Of a stretch of DNA of 64,000 nucleotides, positions 38,448-53,830 are shown piece by piece. The notes below the pieces were generated by a model, which was given only the letters and a program-made list of their open reading frames with translations, did no database searches and was not told the origin of the DNA. The DNA comes from Verrucomicrobiales bacterium (GTDB lineage Bacteria > Verrucomicrobiota > Verrucomicrobiia > Limisphaerales > UBA11358). The DNA is taken from contig JAQTQB010000002.1 of NCBI GenBank assembly GCA_028712475.1, forward strand, positions 124,001 through 188,000, written 5' to 3'. Each line of letters opens with the position of its first letter. The stretch's first letter is position 1. The position numbers were made by a program, and so were the translations under genes.

Positions 38448-41087
38448 TCAATTTTTCCCCGGCGGCAGATGCGCCTGCGCGGCGGCGATCTTCTTTTCCA
38501 ACGAATCCTTCGCCTGCGGGAACAGCTCTTCCAGATGCGAATACACATTCACAGCGACTTCATAGTTGGCAAGCGTTTCCGCGAGGGCCGCCGCCTGCAA
38601 ACCGGCCTTTTTCCTCCAGAACGGATCCGGCTGCTCGCCATCGCGCAGGTTGTTTTTGTATAGCACGTCGGAATAATTGTCCAATGCATCATCAAGCAGC
38701 TCCGTCTGCTCACTGCCGTTCACCAACGCCGCTTTTTTTTCCAGCGCGATGCCAAAGCCGGTCTGCGCCTGGCTGCGCGCGGAAATGCCGGCGAACGGCG
38801 AATTAATAATCTGCGCATAGGCGTTCGTCGCCGCGTCAAAAGCGGAAAGTTGCAGCGCACATTTGCCGATCTCGCCCCACGCCAGCACGCCCAGCTCGTT
38901 CGTCGGATACAACTGGCAGATCTGGGCGAACAAATTCGTCGCCAGTTCAAAATTGGCCAGCGGCTTGTTCGTGTCGGCCGAATCTGCGAGCATCAACGCA
39001 TCGCCATGCGCGAACGTGGCCTGCACCCGCAAGTCAATCGGGCAGTTCGTGTCCTGTTCCAGCTTCAAAAAGTAATCGCGGATCGCGCCGTTGTAATCGG
39101 ATCGCGCCATCGCCGCGCGCCCGGCCATCATGTGCGCCGGATACGCGAGGCTGGACGCCGGCCATTTCTCAAAAACAAATTTATAGTTCCGCTCCGCGTC
39201 CACATAGTCGGGCACGCGGAAAAAATGATCCGCCACCCACCATTGCGCGAGCGGCGCAAGTTCGTTGGTCGGGAACTGCGCGACGAAATTGGTGAACAAC
39301 AAAAAGGCGTTCGTCTCGTTGCCCGCCTGAAAATTTGCCTGCGCCAGCGCATAACTCACCTGCGGCTGCAGCGCATTCGTCGGGAAATTTTCCAGCCAGT
39401 TCTCGTAATTCGTCATGGCGGCGGGCCAGTTTTGCTCCCGCTCATAAGTTCGCGACACGGCCAGCGCGACCTGCGGCTGCAAGGGCGACCCGGAAAGCTG
39501 CGCCGAAAGTTTTTCAAACAACGCCCGCGCGTCGCCCGGACTTGCCATGCTTTCGCCATACAACAACGAGCTGCTCTGGGCCAGTCCGCCGTCGGGATGT
39601 TTTTGGGAGATTTGCGCAAACGCGTTGCTCGCGCCCGCCGCGTCATTCATTTCCAGGCTCGCGCGCAGAATTTGATACAACGCCGGGTCGCCGAGCGTCG
39701 CGCCCGCGCCGGGGGAAATCTTGAGGCCGTCCAGCACCGCGCGGTAGTTTTCCAGCGCGCCCGCAAAATCCTTCTGCTTGAACTGCGCGTCACCCATCTT
39801 GAACCACGCCACCAGCAAATCTTCCGACGGCGGCAGTTGCTGCGCGGCGATTTTTTGCGCGGCGGTTTTGAAATCATCGAAGCTTTCCGGGATTTTTTCC
39901 GCCAGCCAGAAGCACCAGCCGCGATCCAGATACGCCCTGCCCGCGAGCGGACTGTTCGTGAACGCGCCCAGAAACTGGTCGAACCGCAACTGCACTTCGG
40001 GCAATTGATTCGTCGCCGATCCCGCAATGCGGGACGCGACATAATCCTTCAAGTGAAGTTCAGCCAGGGTCAGCGACGCGATGTCCGCCGACGGCGAATC
40101 CGGGAACTGCGCGAGAAATGTTTCCAGCGCATTCGTCGCGACCGGGAATTGTTTCTGGACGATGGCCAGTTCCGCGATTTTCAGCACCGCCTCACGCTGC
40201 CGTTCCACCGGCGCGTTCGTCAGATTTTCCTGATACACGGCGATGGCATCGGCCGCGCGCCCCAGTTTTTCCAGCGCGCCCGCGCGCAACGCCATGCCCT
40301 CGGCAGTCCAATTGTTGTTCTTCGCAAGCCCCGCGATCTGGAGCAGGTTCGTCGTCACCGCCAGCGCCGCGTCCGTTTCGCCCGCCGCGAATTTTACCTG
40401 GTAGAGCAGCAGCGCACATTGCCGGTCCAGTTCCGGCTTGAGCGTCTTTGAATCCAGCAGCGGTTCCAGGATCGCGGATGCGCCGCCAAAATCCTTCAGC
40501 CCAAGCTTCGCCTGCGCCAGCAACAATTGCCCGCGCGCAACCGGTTCGCTGCCCAGATCCATCTGCACCGCGCGCTGGAACACGCCGTTGGTTGCCTCCA
40601 GCAATGCGACCGTCTGCCGCCATTCGGCAAGTTTCGTGAATGCCGACGCCGCCTCGACCACGGCCCGCAGCCGCAGCGGTGATTCCGGAAATTTTTGCGC
40701 CAGCGCGATCCAGGTTTCCGCCGCGCCCGGATAATTTGCGCCCTGAAACTGCGACTCGCCCGTCCAATAAAGGTATTCGTCGGCCAGGGTCCCGGCTTGC
40801 GCCAGATTGTTCGTGTCAGTGAGCAGCGCAATGGCCTCCGCGAATTTTCCCTGTTTGAATTCAGCCTGCGCCCGCAGCAAAACCGCCTCGGCCACATGGC
40901 TGGAGGCCGGATATTTTTCCACGAACTGCGCGAACTCCGTTTCCGCGCGGCTCCACATCCCGTCCTGAAACGCGCCCGCCGCCGCCGCATAGGCACGCTC
41001 CTCCTTCTTGCTGCCGGCGGCGAAACTCAATCCGCAGCCCAAGTCCAGCACCATCAAAATCAAAAGCCATCGCCGACAAAATGCCAT
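38448..41087 (-). CDS. Large exported TPR protein
   Basis: An 879-residue protein with an N-terminal signal peptide (LLILMVLDLGCGLSFAAG). The rest is a chain of tetratricopeptide-like helical repeats: the first reads AAAGAFQDGMWSRAETEFAQ..FVEKYPAS, later ones ALAQANFQAGNETNAFLLF and ALENYRAVLDG. Such long periplasmic TPR solenoids (YbgF/BamD-like) scaffold outer-membrane or cell-division complexes. The Cys in LGCG might be a lipobox but is atypical. Function unknown. It is 57 bases upstream of the Fe-S carrier gene in the same direction. Confidence 0.85.
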   Translation of the reverse strand: MAFCRRWLLILMVLDLGCGLSFAAGSKKEERAYAAAAGAFQDGMWSRAETEFAQFVEKYPASSHVAEAVLLRAQAEFKQGKFAEAIALLTDTNNLAQAGTLADEYLYWTGESQFQGANYPGAAETWIALAQKFPESPLRLRAVVEAASAFTKLAEWRQTVALLEATNGVFQRAVQMDLGSEPVARGQLLLAQAKLGLKDFGGASAILEPLLDSKTLKPELDRQCALLLYQVKFAAGETDAALAVTTNLLQIAGLAKNNNWTAEGMALRAGALEKLGRAADAIAVYQENLTNAPVERQREAVLKIAELAIVQKQFPVATNALETFLAQFPDSPSADIASLTLAELHLKDYVASRIAGSATNQLPEVQLRFDQFLGAFTNSPLAGRAYLDRGWCFWLAEKIPESFDDFKTAAQKIAAQQLPPSEDLLVAWFKMGDAQFKQKDFAGALENYRAVLDGLKISPGAGATLGDPALYQILRASLEMNDAAGASNAFAQISQKHPDGGLAQSSSLLYGESMASPGDARALFEKLSAQLSGSPLQPQVALAVSRTYEREQNWPAAMTNYENWLENFPTNALQPQVSYALAQANFQAGNETNAFLLFTNFVAQFPTNELAPLAQWWVADHFFRVPDYVDAERNYKFVFEKWPASSLAYPAHMMAGRAAMARSDYNGAIRDYFLKLEQDTNCPIDLRVQATFAHGDALMLADSADTNKPLANFELATNLFAQICQLYPTNELGVLAWGEIGKCALQLSAFDAATNAYAQIINSPFAGISARSQAQTGFGIALEKKAALVNGSEQTELLDDALDNYSDVLYKNNLRDGEQPDPFWRKKAGLQAAALAETLANYEVAVNVYSHLEELFPQAKDSLEKKIAAAQAHLPPGKN

Positions 41088-41605
41088 GCGCAGAATCTAG
41101 CCGACGTTGCCGGATGAAAAAAGCGGGAAATCCAGAAGTTTCAGCCGCAGGGCGCATCTCAATTTCTTGCAGACTCAATTGGGTTGGGCGCAATACTGGT
41201 CGTCCCAGAGGGACGTTTGAGAATAGCCCGGCGTTTCAACGCCGGGAATGTCGGTTCGCAGTCCAAGTCCCGAAGGGACGGCCGAATGAATGTGCAAGCC
41301 AGGACAATCAGCCGTCCTTTCAGGACTTGGTGTTCTTGCAACCGTTCCCGGCGTTGAAACGCCGGGCTATTGTCGTTTGTCCCTCCGGGACATTGCAAGA
41401 AAGCGATATGCGCTCTCAACCAATCACCGGGCGTCTTTTCCCTTGCACGGCGGGATGGTTCTGGGAAGATTCGTTCATGGCCGAGGCGATAGGCGACACG
41501 GGCGTCAATTTGCGCAAAACTTTTTTGGTCACGAGTGTGACCGATTGTCTCCTATCAGAATTAGCCAACACTGGCTCGGGTTAATACAATGTTAGGCATG
41601 TTGCC
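41088..41605. other. Intergenic region dominated by a large inverted repeat
   Basis: About 520 bases with no credible gene. Two arms face each other: 41199-41282 and 41310-41396. Each contains an AGGGACG/CCGGGACA-type hairpin, then ATAGCCCGGCG with the hairpin CCCGGCGTTTCAACGCCGGG, then CCAAGTCC(C/T)GAA(G/A)GGACGGC. The region 41400-41605 shows nothing clear beyond lower G+C. Confidence 0.75.
41199..41396. repeat. Composite inverted repeat of CCCGGCG/AGGGACG hairpins
   Basis: Arms 41199-41282 and 41310-41396 match over most of their length in opposite orientation, separated by about 27 bases. Each arm has two hairpins. Short ORFs across this region are encoded only by the repeat. Confidence 0.8.
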
Positions 41606-41953
41606 ATGAGTCGCCCAATAGCAATTTTACTTGCCGCGTTGCTTTTTGGCTTGGTCATTGTTGTGGCCGCCACGGAGCAGAACAGTGTCTCTGGCAACAT
41701 TGATCCGCAGACGCAAGTCTTGAATGTCATCGCGCAGGTGTTTCTGGCATTGGGACTTTTCACGTATTGCGGATTTGCAGCGCTCCATTCTACACAGCAC
41801 GTTGCTTCTCCGCAGGAGCGCTCCATGTGGCTTATCGCCACAGTGGCTCTGAACGTTCTTGGTTCTTGTTGGTATTACGTGACGGCCTACCAGTCATTTC
41901 GCAAAGCCGGACAGGGTCGCCTTATGCGATTTGGAAAGGCGAAACATGGCTAA
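41606..41953 (+). CDS. Small membrane protein of unknown function (115 aa)
   Basis: A 115-residue protein with three hydrophobic segments: AILLAALLFGLVIVVAAT (residues 6-23), VIAQVFLALGLFTYCGF, and MWLIATVALNVLGSCWYYV. It ends in a basic tail (GQGRLMRFGKAKHG). The codon use and base composition are less GC-rich than the flanking genes. No family recognised. It may have been acquired together with the repeat region upstream. Confidence 0.6.
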   Translation: MSRPIAILLAALLFGLVIVVAATEQNSVSGNIDPQTQVLNVIAQVFLALGLFTYCGFAALHSTQHVASPQERSMWLIATVALNVLGSCWYYVTAYQSFRKAGQGRLMRFGKAKHG

Positions 41954-41989
41954 TATGGAAATAGGCCACGCCTATTCCGCCGTTCCCGC

Positions 41990-45130
<3,141 letters not shown>

Positions 45131-45286
45131 GCTGCGAATTTCTCTTCCTGCTGAAAGATGGAAACTACGCCAAGCGGCGGGGAAAGCAAAGCAGGAGTTG
45201 GCCGGAAAAATTCCGGTTGCGTGCTTCAGCTCAACGAACGGAGGCATTCGGCTGTTTTCGCCTGGACTTGAAACGCTGCCCCGTCC

Positions 45287-48200
45287 TCACGGCAGTTCGA
45301 GAACCTGGAAGAATGCGCCGGATGCGCCGCCGGTCAGCGTGACGGTGTTGGTGCTGAAGGTGAACACCCCGCCGCTGTAAATTAGCACCGGTGGGGCGAG
45401 ATTGCTCAAGACGTTCCAGCTGGACCGGGCGAGCGCCAGATTGGTCGTCCACAAGACATCATAAATATAATTCGTGGAGCCGGCCCATTGGAGTTGGATG
45501 CCGCCGCCGGGAAACACCTGCACGCTGCTGATGACCAGCAAGGACGGGACGGGCACACCCGGCGGATAGGCGATGAGCCGGTAAAATTTCTGAAGGCCGA
45601 AGCCGCCGGTCAAAGTAAAGTCGTCAAACCATTGATACGTTCCCGTCGTCCCCGTGACGTTCACCAGCGTCGGGACGACGCCGGGAACGGTGCTCCAGTA
45701 AATCGGCGACGGTGAGAGGCTGGTCGTCCATTGGATCTGGAACTGATAATTCGTCGGCGCAGACCAGGTGAACAGGATGCCGTTCGTTCCGCCAATGCTC
45801 GTGAATATGACACCCGAAATGGGATAGTTCGTGATGGCCGAAGCGGTCAGGTGGAAATTCACCTCCAGCGTGATTTGCACCGTGAAGCTGTTGGTGTTCT
45901 GCACGCCGAGATAATACGTCGCGCCGGGCACGAGCGGTGGCGTGGTGGCGCCGGTCAAAATGGAAATTCCGCTGGTCAAATTCGCCAGCAGCGTGTAGCC
46001 ACCGGTGTTTACGCCGGTCGGCAGGACGTTCTGGTTGAACAACAGGTTGACCGGCGCGGTGGCGGCAAGCAGCGCGTTTGTGGCGGCGTCCGCGTTTGCC
46101 GGCACGGTGATGGAATAATAGGCGGTGCTGCCGGGTGCGACGTTTGCCGTCTGCGGCACGCCGTTGGTCAGGTTCAACAAGGAACCCAACTGGACCAGCC
46201 GGTAGAACCGGATGGGCGACAATCCCGGTGGCGTCTGCGAGCCGTCGTCGAAGAAGGTGAACTCCGCGTTTGTCGCGTTCGCGGGATAATTCGTGTTGTA
46301 GCTGACGATGTTGGTGAACGTGTTCCACACGGGCGGGAGACCGCCGCTCCATTGCACCTGGAACAGATCATTGCTCGGTGCGAACCACGTCAGCAGGAAG
46401 CCGCCGTTTGTGCGAATGATGCTGGAAATTGTTATGACATTCGTGAACGGCGGCGGGATGATGGGCGTCACCAGGTGGAAATCCACTTGAATCCCGTAAT
46501 ACACCGTAAAGCTGTTCGGGTTTTGCACGCCGAGATAGTAAGTCGAGCCGGGAACCAGCGGTGGAGGCGGAACGCCATTGGTGTTCAAAATCCACACGCC
46601 ATTCGTGACATTAAAGCCAAGCTGCGTGGCATTGGTGGCGTTCAGCGTCGGAGGCGTGTTCGTGCTGAACCAGATGTTCAACGTTCCGTTGGTCGCGAAC
46701 AGCAGCGTGTTGGTGGCGAAATCCGCATTCACCGGCACATTCACCTGATAATAGGTGATGCTGTTGCCCGAAATGTTGTTCGTTTGCGGCAGTCCAGGGA
46801 TGATCGGCAAAACGAAGATGTTGGTCAGGGTTTGCGGGGTCAATGCCAGGCTGTGGAAATAACCGGCGGAGATGGCCACCACGTTGGTCAAGCCGACGGG
46901 CACACTGGACTGGCCGGCGGAATTATCGCCCCACGTCACCACCGTGCCGCCGCTTTTCAGTGCCATGCTGTTGAACCCGCCGGCGGCGATGGCCACCACA
47001 TTGCTCAAACCGGCTGGCACGTTGGTCTGGCCGGAGCTGTTCCCGCCCCAGGCCACCACCGTCCCATCATATTTCAAGGCGAGGTTGTGGAAGCCGCCGG
47101 CGGCAATGGCCGCCACGTTGCTCAAATTGGCAGGCACGTTGAGCTGCCCGGAGCCGTTATCGCCCCAGGCCACCACCGTGCCGTCGTTTTTCAACGCCAG
47201 GCTGTGGAATCTTCCCCCGGCGAGGGCCACCACGTTGCTCAAGCCAGCGGGCGCATTCAAGAAGGAGAAGCCCCAGTTCGTTATCAGACCATCAGCCTTT
47301 AATGCGAGGCTGGAGAACGACCCGGCGGCGATGGACACCACGTTGCTCAAGCCTGCAGGCACATTGGTCTGACCGAGGTTGTTCACCCCCCAGGCAGTCA
47401 CGGTTCCGCCCGCATTCAAAGCCAGGCTGAAAGCATCACCACCAGCCACGGCCACCAGATTGTTCAAACCGGCCGGCACCGTTGACTCGCCAAAATTATT
47501 GCCGCCCCAGCCGACCGCCGTGCCGTCGTTTTTCAACGCCAGACTGTGATCGTAAGCCCCGGCGATGGCCACCACATTGCTCAAGCCGGCCGGCACGTTG
47601 ATTTGTCCGACGTAGTCCGCCCCCCAGGCCACCACATTGGCTTCATCCAAAATCTGGTCGAACCCGTAAACCACGCCGAGGACATTGCTCACGACCAGCC
47701 GGAAATGATACGGCACGTTCGTTACAGTGGGGATCGAGTTGGTCGTATAGACCACGCTGTAACCAGAACCCACCGGCGTCGGCGTCGTCGAATTGCCATA
47801 CAACGCGTTGGTTCCCCATTCAAACCAGGCGGTGGAAGGATACCCGTTCGGCGTGGCGAAGCCGTTGAGCTGCGCGCTGGTTCCCGTGACCAGTTGGGCC
47901 GGTTCTGTGAACGCATACGCGGTCGTCAGCAAATTGAAATCCACTTCGATACAGGCATCTACCGGGACACCGTTCGGGTTCTGCACACCGAGATAATAGG
48001 ACGCGCCGGGAATGAGCTGCGGCGTGCCATTGGTGGCGCTCAAAATCGAAATTCCGCCCGTCGAATTGGGCAGCAGCACGACGGCACCGTTCGTATCTGC
48101 GGCGTTGGTATTGATCAACAGGTTCATCGGCAAACCGGCGGGGAACAATGTGTTGGTGGCGTAGATGGCATTGAGCGGCACGTTGACCTGATACCACAAG

Positions 48201-51200
48201 ATGTCATTGGCCGGGACGAAATTGCAGATTTCGGTTCCGGGGATCAGGACTGCCGTGGCCGGATTGGTATTGGCAAAGACGAATTGCAACTGCCAGCCCA
48301 GCAGCGCGGGCGCGAGGTTCGTGGCCCCGACGCGGTCGTCCTGGATTTCCAACTGCCAGATGCCGTAGGCGCTCGTGCCGATGAGCGGGTCAAGCGATTC
48401 CTCCGGCTGGTAATACAGATTGCCCGGCACGGCGGTCAGCGAGAAGGCGTCGAGCAACGCGTTGGTGTCAAAGGTCAGCGTCTCCGCGTTGGCGATTGTC
48501 ATGGTCGTTCCCGATGCGTTCAGCACCAGCGGCGTGTTGTTTTGCGGCGCGGTGAAGGCGACGCTTTGCGGCTGCCAGTTCGCATTCGTCAACGGCCCGC
48601 CGCCTTCCGCCAGACTGCTGCCCAGCTCATAACTTAAAATGTATTGCCGGCCAGCCACCGTCGGCAGCGTGGTGGAGACCGCACCGTTGTTCAATTGCAA
48701 CAGATTGATGCCGTTCGCCGCCGGCGGAGTCGTGACGATCTGCACTGAATTGGCCAGCACCGTCCAGCCACCACCAAGACTTGCAGGTGCTGAATACAGT
48801 CCTGGTGTGTAAGCCTCGAAACTGTCCGTCCACAGTATGCCCGATACTGCGGCGGAAACAAACGGCGTGGGTGCGAACTTGATCGGTATCGTCGTCAGGT
48901 TCGTATCGTCAGTGAAGGTGAGGTAAACAAAATTCGTCTGCACCCCGCCGGCCGTGTAGTTCCACAAGTCCTGACCCGGCAGCGCAGCATTTGTGTATTG
49001 ATTCATGATGACGGTCAAATAGCCGGTCCCCGCCGGGAACGAGACATTGAACTGGCCGCTGCCACTGGTCATTCCGGTGTCGCCGCCGACAATCGGTGTT
49101 AAAAAATTATTGGTTCCGTAATACACGGTCATCTGGTCGGGAACCGTGAAGAAGTTGTAATTGATGGTGAGCAGTCCGGCGGCGAGGCCGACGGGAATGA
49201 AATTGGTGTCCGCTTGCGAACTGCCCGACGAAGTGACATTGGCGATGTTCGTGGTGAGCAGTGTCAGACCCGCGCCGTTGGTGCTCGTGTTGCCGCGATT
49301 TTCCATGAGCAGAAAGCGCGTGCCGTCCGGGCTGATCAGATGAAACACCAGATCCGAGATGCGCGAATGATCCACACGGATGCCGACATTGACGGTGGCA
49401 ATCGTCTCATTCGTGGAGAACGCTGTGGGAAAGTTGAAGATGGACGCATACGTCACCGCATCGTCAAGCAGCGGCACCGGCCCGCCGCCGTTGAAATCCA
49501 CCGGCTGGGCCTGGCCGATGCCAAGCGTCGCGATGATAAAATATTCCTGTGGATTATCGCTTGCATTGTAGAGCGTCACATAATAACGGCCCGGCTGGAT
49601 GGGCGGCACGTCCGACGGCCCGACGGTGATCGTATTCCCCGGCGGCAACCCCAGGTTCAAGATTGCCATTTTGTCAAAATTGGTCACTGTAGGGTTCGGT
49701 ATCGGTTGTTCGCCGAGTTTTTCAAAGAGCTGGCCTGGATTTGCCAAATCCCGTGGAATGGCAGTAAAGTCGCCACCTGCGGTGACAATTCCACTTACAT
49801 TCGTCGCTGCAATGGTCAGGTTCGTCGTTCCAACGGGCACGTCAATGAAGCCATAGAAATAACCCTTCCCAGAAATGGAAACATAGATGCCGGGATTATT
49901 CAAATCCTGATGCGGCGTGATCAACAGCGTCAGTCCCGTCACCGCGCCGGTCTGCGTCAATGAATTATCCACCTCGGTCAAAATCCACGGGCCGACGCCT
50001 TGCTGTCCCTGGAAAAATTGCAGGCTGCCCGGCCCGGCCGATGGTCGCGAGCCGGCAACGGGTGCAGGGCCGTCGTTGTAAATAAAACTGTAAGGTCCCG
50101 GCGGATTGCCGAGCGTTTCATGGTTGTTCAGAACCACGCCCTTGCCGTTGTGGGAAAGCACGCCGGTGAGGTCGCCGAAATTTTCATGCACGATCGTGTT
50201 GCTGACGATGACGTCCTGCACCTGGATCGGCTGGATCGCGAGCGCAAAAATATACCTCACGCCCGGATGCGCCGGACTGCCGTCAGGAATGTCCATCGGC
50301 AACAGCAGGCCGTTAACGGTTTCACCGTTCGGGCCTGACTGGCTGAAGGGCTGCTGGCTGAACACCGGCAGGAAACCATATTCCGCCGCAATGGCGGTTT
50401 CCGACTTCACGCCGACATAATAAGGCTGCCCCGCCGCGGAATTCGTATCCACGACGAATTCCGTGCCGCCGCTGCCAAGCGACGCGCCGTTGAAGGTGCC
50501 GGCCACCGACGCACCGATCTGCGTGCCGTTGACGCAATTGGAAATGACCACCGGGTTCAGATTCGTCAGCGACGGATCGGTGCTCACATACATGTCAATG
50601 TCCGCCTCCGGCTGCGTCGGGTTTTGTGTCGGATCCGCAAACACGCCCATGCGCGGCATCGAGAGCGTTTCCGGCAGGAAGGTGACGAACGCGGCGTTGG
50701 AGAAACCCGTGGTGTTCTGCACGACGTAGAAATGCCATTGATTCGTCATGCCGAGCGTGACGACGGCGGTGCCGGTGTAATTGGAGACCGCGCCCACGGT
50801 GTTCGTGCCGAGCAACGGCGTGTTCGCGCCGGCGAGCTGGTTCAGGAAGACGCCGCCGCCGTTGCTGCTGTTCGTGGCCATGCCGTTGGCATTGATCAGC
50901 ACAGGGGTGATCTGCTGGTTCCCGGTGGGGTTGGAAGAGGAAGCCGGCGTGCCGGGTGTGACCGTGATCGCGTTGGTCACTTCGCCCTCGCCGTAGGCGA
51001 TCACCAGCGCGTAATCCTGCACCACGTTGTTCGTTTGCGCGGTGACAGCATTCACGTTCACGCTGCGGCCGAGGACTATCACCGAATAGCTGCCGCTGGG
51101 GATCTGGTCGAGGAAGACGTTTTCGACATTGTTCACGCTGTCCAAGTTCGGCGCGCCATTCGTGTTCCACGCCGCGTTGAACGTGCTGCTCGACGGGATG

Positions 51201-53797
51201 TCGTTGCCAAAATAAACCGCTCCAGTGACGTTGTTGCTGACCACGAGATCAAGGTTGTTGACAAGCTTGATGGCGGCGGCGGGATTGCCGGGCGGATCAG
51301 TCCACGTCACCGTCACGCGCAACGGGTAATCCTGCGCCGTCGAGTTGGTGACCGTCACGAGATAAGTCCGGCTGTCGCCCGTTGCCAGCACGTTGGTGGT
51401 CGGGCTTTGGTCGGAGAAGAAACTGGCGCACGGCACGTCCAGTTTATTCGTTATCCCGGACGGCACCGAATTCGGCACATTGGCCAGACCCCAGCCCTGA
51501 AAATTGATCGCGTTGGTGACTGTGAAATCATAGGTTCCCACCGCGCGCGCGCCGTTGATGAGCATCGCCTTCAGCAACGCGGGACTTGGGGTCTGTCCAA
51601 GGCTGTTTGTGAAATAATCCTGGATCAATGCCAGCGAGCCGGACACCGCCGGGGCCGACATGCTCGTGCCGGATTCGTAACGATACCACGGACCAATAGT
51701 GTTGTTCAAATTGCTCAACACGGTGAAATAATCGCCGAGGTCGTTGGTGGTCAGCACATCCACCACCAGATTGTAGCTGACGGTCGTCGTGGTGGGGTTG
51801 CTGACCGCGCAGGACCAGCCCACGTCATTGGGGACGGCCGGAAGCGTGACAAAATTGGTGCCCGCCAGAATTGGAGTCGCCGTGTTGGGATCGGTTCCCG
51901 CCCAGACATAAATGGGCAGCGGCGGAAGCGGTGATGTCGCCGTCGCGACGGGCTGGAGTTGGATCGTCACCATGGCGGCATTGTTAAACACAAAAAACGA
52001 GGCGGAATTGGGGTCGCTCATGGATTGCGGTTGCACGAAGTCAGGCAAGACCGTGAAGTTGTCATTCGTTGGATTATAATACGCCGCCTGATCCCATTGC
52101 ACCGAACGCGTCGAGACCACGAACGAGCCGGGCGCGACCACGTCCGGCTTGAACCGCCCAGACGTTCCTTCCGTGCCGATCCCCACATTGCCGCGCGAAG
52201 AATAGCCGGCGACCTCAAAACTGCTGGACGTGCCGTTCTGCCACGCCGTCACCTGGTTGGTGGTGCCGAGCGGCGTGTAGGTGTTGGTGATGTTCCGCAA
52301 CTGCTCCAGCGCGCCCACCGTGATTACGTCCTTCGCCGTGCCGGGCGACAGGATTGTGTCCGGGTCGCCGCCACCGCCACCGTCACCGCCGTTGCCATTG
52401 TTGCCCGCCGCGAACACGAACAGCACCGGCTGCGAACCCATCACCAGCGGCAGCGCATCGCGCACCGCCGCATCGTAGCTCGCCGCCGCCAGGTTGTAAG
52501 TGTTGTCGCCCTCGTAATTCCAACTGTTGTTCGAGATGAGCGCGTTCGTCAGGGCCGGAGTCTCCTGCAGGAAACGGTCTGGAACGTCCAAGGTGCCATT
52601 GTTGTTCAGCGCCGTCACCGAATACAACCTCGCCGCCGGCGCCTTGCCGCGAAAATCCGCGTTCGTCACCGAACCTTGCGGTATGTTGGTGACGGAGTAT
52701 GACTTGGCACCGTTGCCCGCGATGATGCCTGCGACGTGCGTCCCGTGGCCGTTCGTATCCGTCAAACTCACCGGCGAAATTCCCGTGACACGAATTGGCG
52801 GACCGCCTGCAGTCGTAGGATTTCCGCCAGTTGTAAAATCAGGATGCGCTGCATCAATGCCCGTGTCGTTCACTTCCACCACGACATTCGAGCCGCTCAA
52901 TCCCCCATAATTTGTCAACGTCACCGTGTCCGTGGAAATTCCCAGCGTCACCCGCGACAGGTCATTCGCCGTGATGCGCTGACGCGACGGCTCCACGATT
53001 TGCACGCCGGCCAAGACCGCCAGCGCCGTCCAGTTCTTCGGCGGCAGCACGCGCACGATCGGGCCGAACGGCGAACGATCCGTGGCCAGCACCGTGCCGC
53101 CCAGTTTTTCGATAATGTCAATCGTCTGTTGCGCGTTGTCCGCGAACAATCCCAGCGTCAACGCCGCATCGCCCGGCAACGATTTTTGATCCACCGCAAG
53201 GCCGAGCAGCGACGCACTGATCTTGTAATACGGCTCATACGGCAGCACCGCCGAGGTGGCCGGCTTGCCCGCCATGGCCGCCGCGCCCGTCGCCGACATC
53301 CGCACGAGATAGGCGTTGTTCGGGATGTAGGAAACGATTTCCGCGCCCGCCGCCGCAAGCTGCGCGCGATATGCCGCGTCCAGCGGCGTGCGGGATTGCA
53401 CGATGTAAGCGCCCGGCTCGCCCGCCGCCTGCAAATGTTTCGGGATGGAAAAATTTAATTTCACGCCCGTGTCAATGAAAGCGTTCGCCAGCAAAACCGC
53501 CCGGCCATCCTGAAGCAGTTCGCCGATGGGTTTCGTCGTGTTGCTCAAGCGGTAGCGAAACTGGTTTGTTTTTGCGGCAGACTGGACGCCGTTGGTGGAA
53601 TTGTTCCTGGAGGTGAAAAGTTGCGGCGCAGTCGAGGCGGATTTGACCGTTGTGAAACCCGGCGTGGCGGACGATTTTTTCTGCGACGCCACGGAATTTT
53701 GCTTCGCCGCCTGGCGGGAGACCGACGGCCAGAACATCCATGCGCCCGCCAGCAGCAGCAGGCACAATACAATCCAAAATGACAGACGCGAACGCAT
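45287..53797 (-). CDS. Giant secreted S8 serine protease with P-like and RCC1-like domains (2836 aa)
   Basis: N-terminal signal/anchor ([17 protein letters not shown]) then a prodomain of about 250 residues. The subtilisin domain has Asp311 in VEVNDTGID, His351 in [10 protein letters not shown] and Ser712 in [12 protein letters not shown], all intact. Further on come P/homoB-type beta domains ([32 protein letters not shown]), a fibronectin-like segment, and about seven RCC1-like repeats of roughly 40 residues (46800-47640, '[23 protein letters not shown]'). Three C-terminal units contain [10 protein letters not shown]. No PEP-CTERM or LPXTG signal; it ends QVLELP. Likely a secreted or surface protease. 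ATG 53797 gives the better signal; 53812 overlaps the preceding gene. Confidence 0.92.
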   Translation of the reverse strand: MRSRLSFWIVLCLLLLAGAWMFWPSVSRQAAKQNSVASQKKSSATPGFTTVKSASTAPQLFTSRNNSTNGVQSAAKTNQFRYRLSNTTKPIGELLQDGRAVLLANAFIDTGVKLNFSIPKHLQAAGEPGAYIVQSRTPLDAAYRAQLAAAGAEIVSYIPNNAYLVRMSATGAAAMAGKPATSAVLPYEPYYKISASLLGLAVDQKSLPGDAALTLGLFADNAQQTIDIIEKLGGTVLATDRSPFGPIVRVLPPKNWTALAVLAGVQIVEPSRQRITANDLSRVTLGISTDTVTLTNYGGLSGSNVVVEVNDTGIDAAHPDFTTGGNPTTAGGPPIRVTGISPVSLTDTNGHGTHVAGIIAGNGAKSYSVTNIPQGSVTNADFRGKAPAARLYSVTALNNNGTLDVPDRFLQETPALTNALISNNSWNYEGDNTYNLAAASYDAAVRDALPLVMGSQPVLFVFAAGNNGNGGDGGGGGDPDTILSPGTAKDVITVGALEQLRNITNTYTPLGTTNQVTAWQNGTSSSFEVAGYSSRGNVGIGTEGTSGRFKPDVVAPGSFVVSTRSVQWDQAAYYNPTNDNFTVLPDFVQPQSMSDPNSASFFVFNNAAMVTIQLQPVATATSPLPPLPIYVWAGTDPNTATPILAGTNFVTLPAVPNDVGWSCAVSNPTTTTVSYNLVVDVLTTNDLGDYFTVLSNLNNTIGPWYRYESGTSMSAPAVSGSLALIQDYFTNSLGQTPSPALLKAMLINGARAVGTYDFTVTNAINFQGWGLANVPNSVPSGITNKLDVPCASFFSDQSPTTNVLATGDSRTYLVTVTNSTAQDYPLRVTVTWTDPPGNPAAAIKLVNNLDLVVSNNVTGAVYFGNDIPSSSTFNAAWNTNGAPNLDSVNNVENVFLDQIPSGSYSVIVLGRSVNVNAVTAQTNNVVQDYALVIAYGEGEVTNAITVTPGTPASSSNPTGNQQITPVLINANGMATNSSNGGGVFLNQLAGANTPLLGTNTVGAVSNYTGTAVVTLGMTNQWHFYVVQNTTGFSNAAFVTFLPETLSMPRMGVFADPTQNPTQPEADIDMYVSTDPSLTNLNPVVISNCVNGTQIGASVAGTFNGASLGSGGTEFVVDTNSAAGQPYYVGVKSETAIAAEYGFLPVFSQQPFSQSGPNGETVNGLLLPMDIPDGSPAHPGVRYIFALAIQPIQVQDVIVSNTIVHENFGDLTGVLSHNGKGVVLNNHETLGNPPGPYSFIYNDGPAPVAGSRPSAGPGSLQFFQGQQGVGPWILTEVDNSLTQTGAVTGLTLLITPHQDLNNPGIYVSISGKGYFYGFIDVPVGTTNLTIAATNVSGIVTAGGDFTAIPRDLANPGQLFEKLGEQPIPNPTVTNFDKMAILNLGLPPGNTITVGPSDVPPIQPGRYYVTLYNASDNPQEYFIIATLGIGQAQPVDFNGGGPVPLLDDAVTYASIFNFPTAFSTNETIATVNVGIRVDHSRISDLVFHLISPDGTRFLLMENRGNTSTNGAGLTLLTTNIANVTSSGSSQADTNFIPVGLAAGLLTINYNFFTVPDQMTVYYGTNNFLTPIVGGDTGMTSGSGQFNVSFPAGTGYLTVIMNQYTNAALPGQDLWNYTAGGVQTNFVYLTFTDDTNLTTIPIKFAPTPFVSAAVSGILWTDSFEAYTPGLYSAPASLGGGWTVLANSVQIVTTPPAANGINLLQLNNGAVSTTLPTVAGRQYILSYELGSSLAEGGGPLTNANWQPQSVAFTAPQNNTPLVLNASGTTMTIANAETLTFDTNALLDAFSLTAVPGNLYYQPEESLDPLIGTSAYGIWQLEIQDDRVGATNLAPALLGWQLQFVFANTNPATAVLIPGTEICNFVPANDILWYQVNVPLNAIYATNTLFPAGLPMNLLINTNAADTNGAVVLLPNSTGGISILSATNGTPQLIPGASYYLGVQNPNGVPVDACIEVDFNLLTTAYAFTEPAQLVTGTSAQLNGFATPNGYPSTAWFEWGTNALYGNSTTPTPVGSGYSVVYTTNSIPTVTNVPYHFRLVVSNVLGVVYGFDQILDEANVVAWGADYVGQINVPAGLSNVVAIAGAYDHSLALKNDGTAVGWGGNNFGESTVPAGLNNLVAVAGGDAFSLALNAGGTVTAWGVNNLGQTNVPAGLSNVVSIAAGSFSSLALKADGLITNWGFSFLNAPAGLSNVVALAGGRFHSLALKNDGTVVAWGDNGSGQLNVPANLSNVAAIAAGGFHNLALKYDGTVVAWGGNSSGQTNVPAGLSNVVAIAAGGFNSMALKSGGTVVTWGDNSAGQSSVPVGLTNVVAISAGYFHSLALTPQTLTNIFVLPIIPGLPQTNNISGNSITYYQVNVPVNADFATNTLLFATNGTLNIWFSTNTPPTLNATNATQLGFNVTNGVWILNTNGVPPPPLVPGSTYYLGVQNPNSFTVYYGIQVDFHLVTPIIPPPFTNVITISSIIRTNGGFLLTWFAPSNDLFQVQWSGGLPPVWNTFTNIVSYNTNYPANATNAEFTFFDDGSQTPPGLSPIRFYRLVQLGSLLNLTNGVPQTANVAPGSTAYYSITVPANADAATNALLAATAPVNLLFNQNVLPTGVNTGGYTLLANLTSGISILTGATTPPLVPGATYYLGVQNTNSFTVQITLEVNFHLTASAITNYPISGVIFTSIGGTNGILFTWSAPTNYQFQIQWTTSLSPSPIYWSTVPGVVPTLVNVTGTTGTYQWFDDFTLTGGFGLQKFYRLIAYPPGVPVPSLLVISSVQVFPGGGIQLQWAGSTNYIYDVLWTTNLALARSSWNVLSNLAPPVLIYSGGVFTFSTNTVTLTGGASGAFFQVLELP
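46790..47640 (-). repeat. RCC1-like tandem repeats coding region in the S8 protease
   Basis: About seven repeats of roughly 120 bases, each coding for W-G-x-N-x-x-G-Q followed by [14 protein letters not shown] and SLALK-type blocks. DNA similarity is high enough to suggest recent internal expansion. Confidence 0.85.
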
Positions 53798-53801
53798 AAG
53801 T

Positions 53802-53830
53802 TTAACCGCCAAGACGCGAAGAACGCCAAG
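53802..53830. repeat. Terminal inverted repeat, left, of the GxxExxY unit
   Basis: TTAACCGCCAAGACGC then GAAGAACGCCAAG. It matches the right copy (54240-54268) in inverted orientation at 26 of 29 bases and encodes the C-terminal residues of the GxxExxY protein. Confidence 0.85.

Noticed and set aside
38850..40451. 533-codon Arg-rich open frame antisense to the TPR gene
   Set aside because: Arg-rich shadow typical of GC-rich DNA; the minus frame has clean TPR pattern and signal peptide.
41159..41419. Short ORF that looks like frequently annotated hypothetical proteins
   Set aside because: Entirely encoded by the inverted repeat; no start signal or conserved domain.
45731..47302. 523-codon open frame antisense to the RCC1 part of the protease
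   Set aside because: Repeated blocks in this frame come only from the RCC1 repeats of the sense gene.
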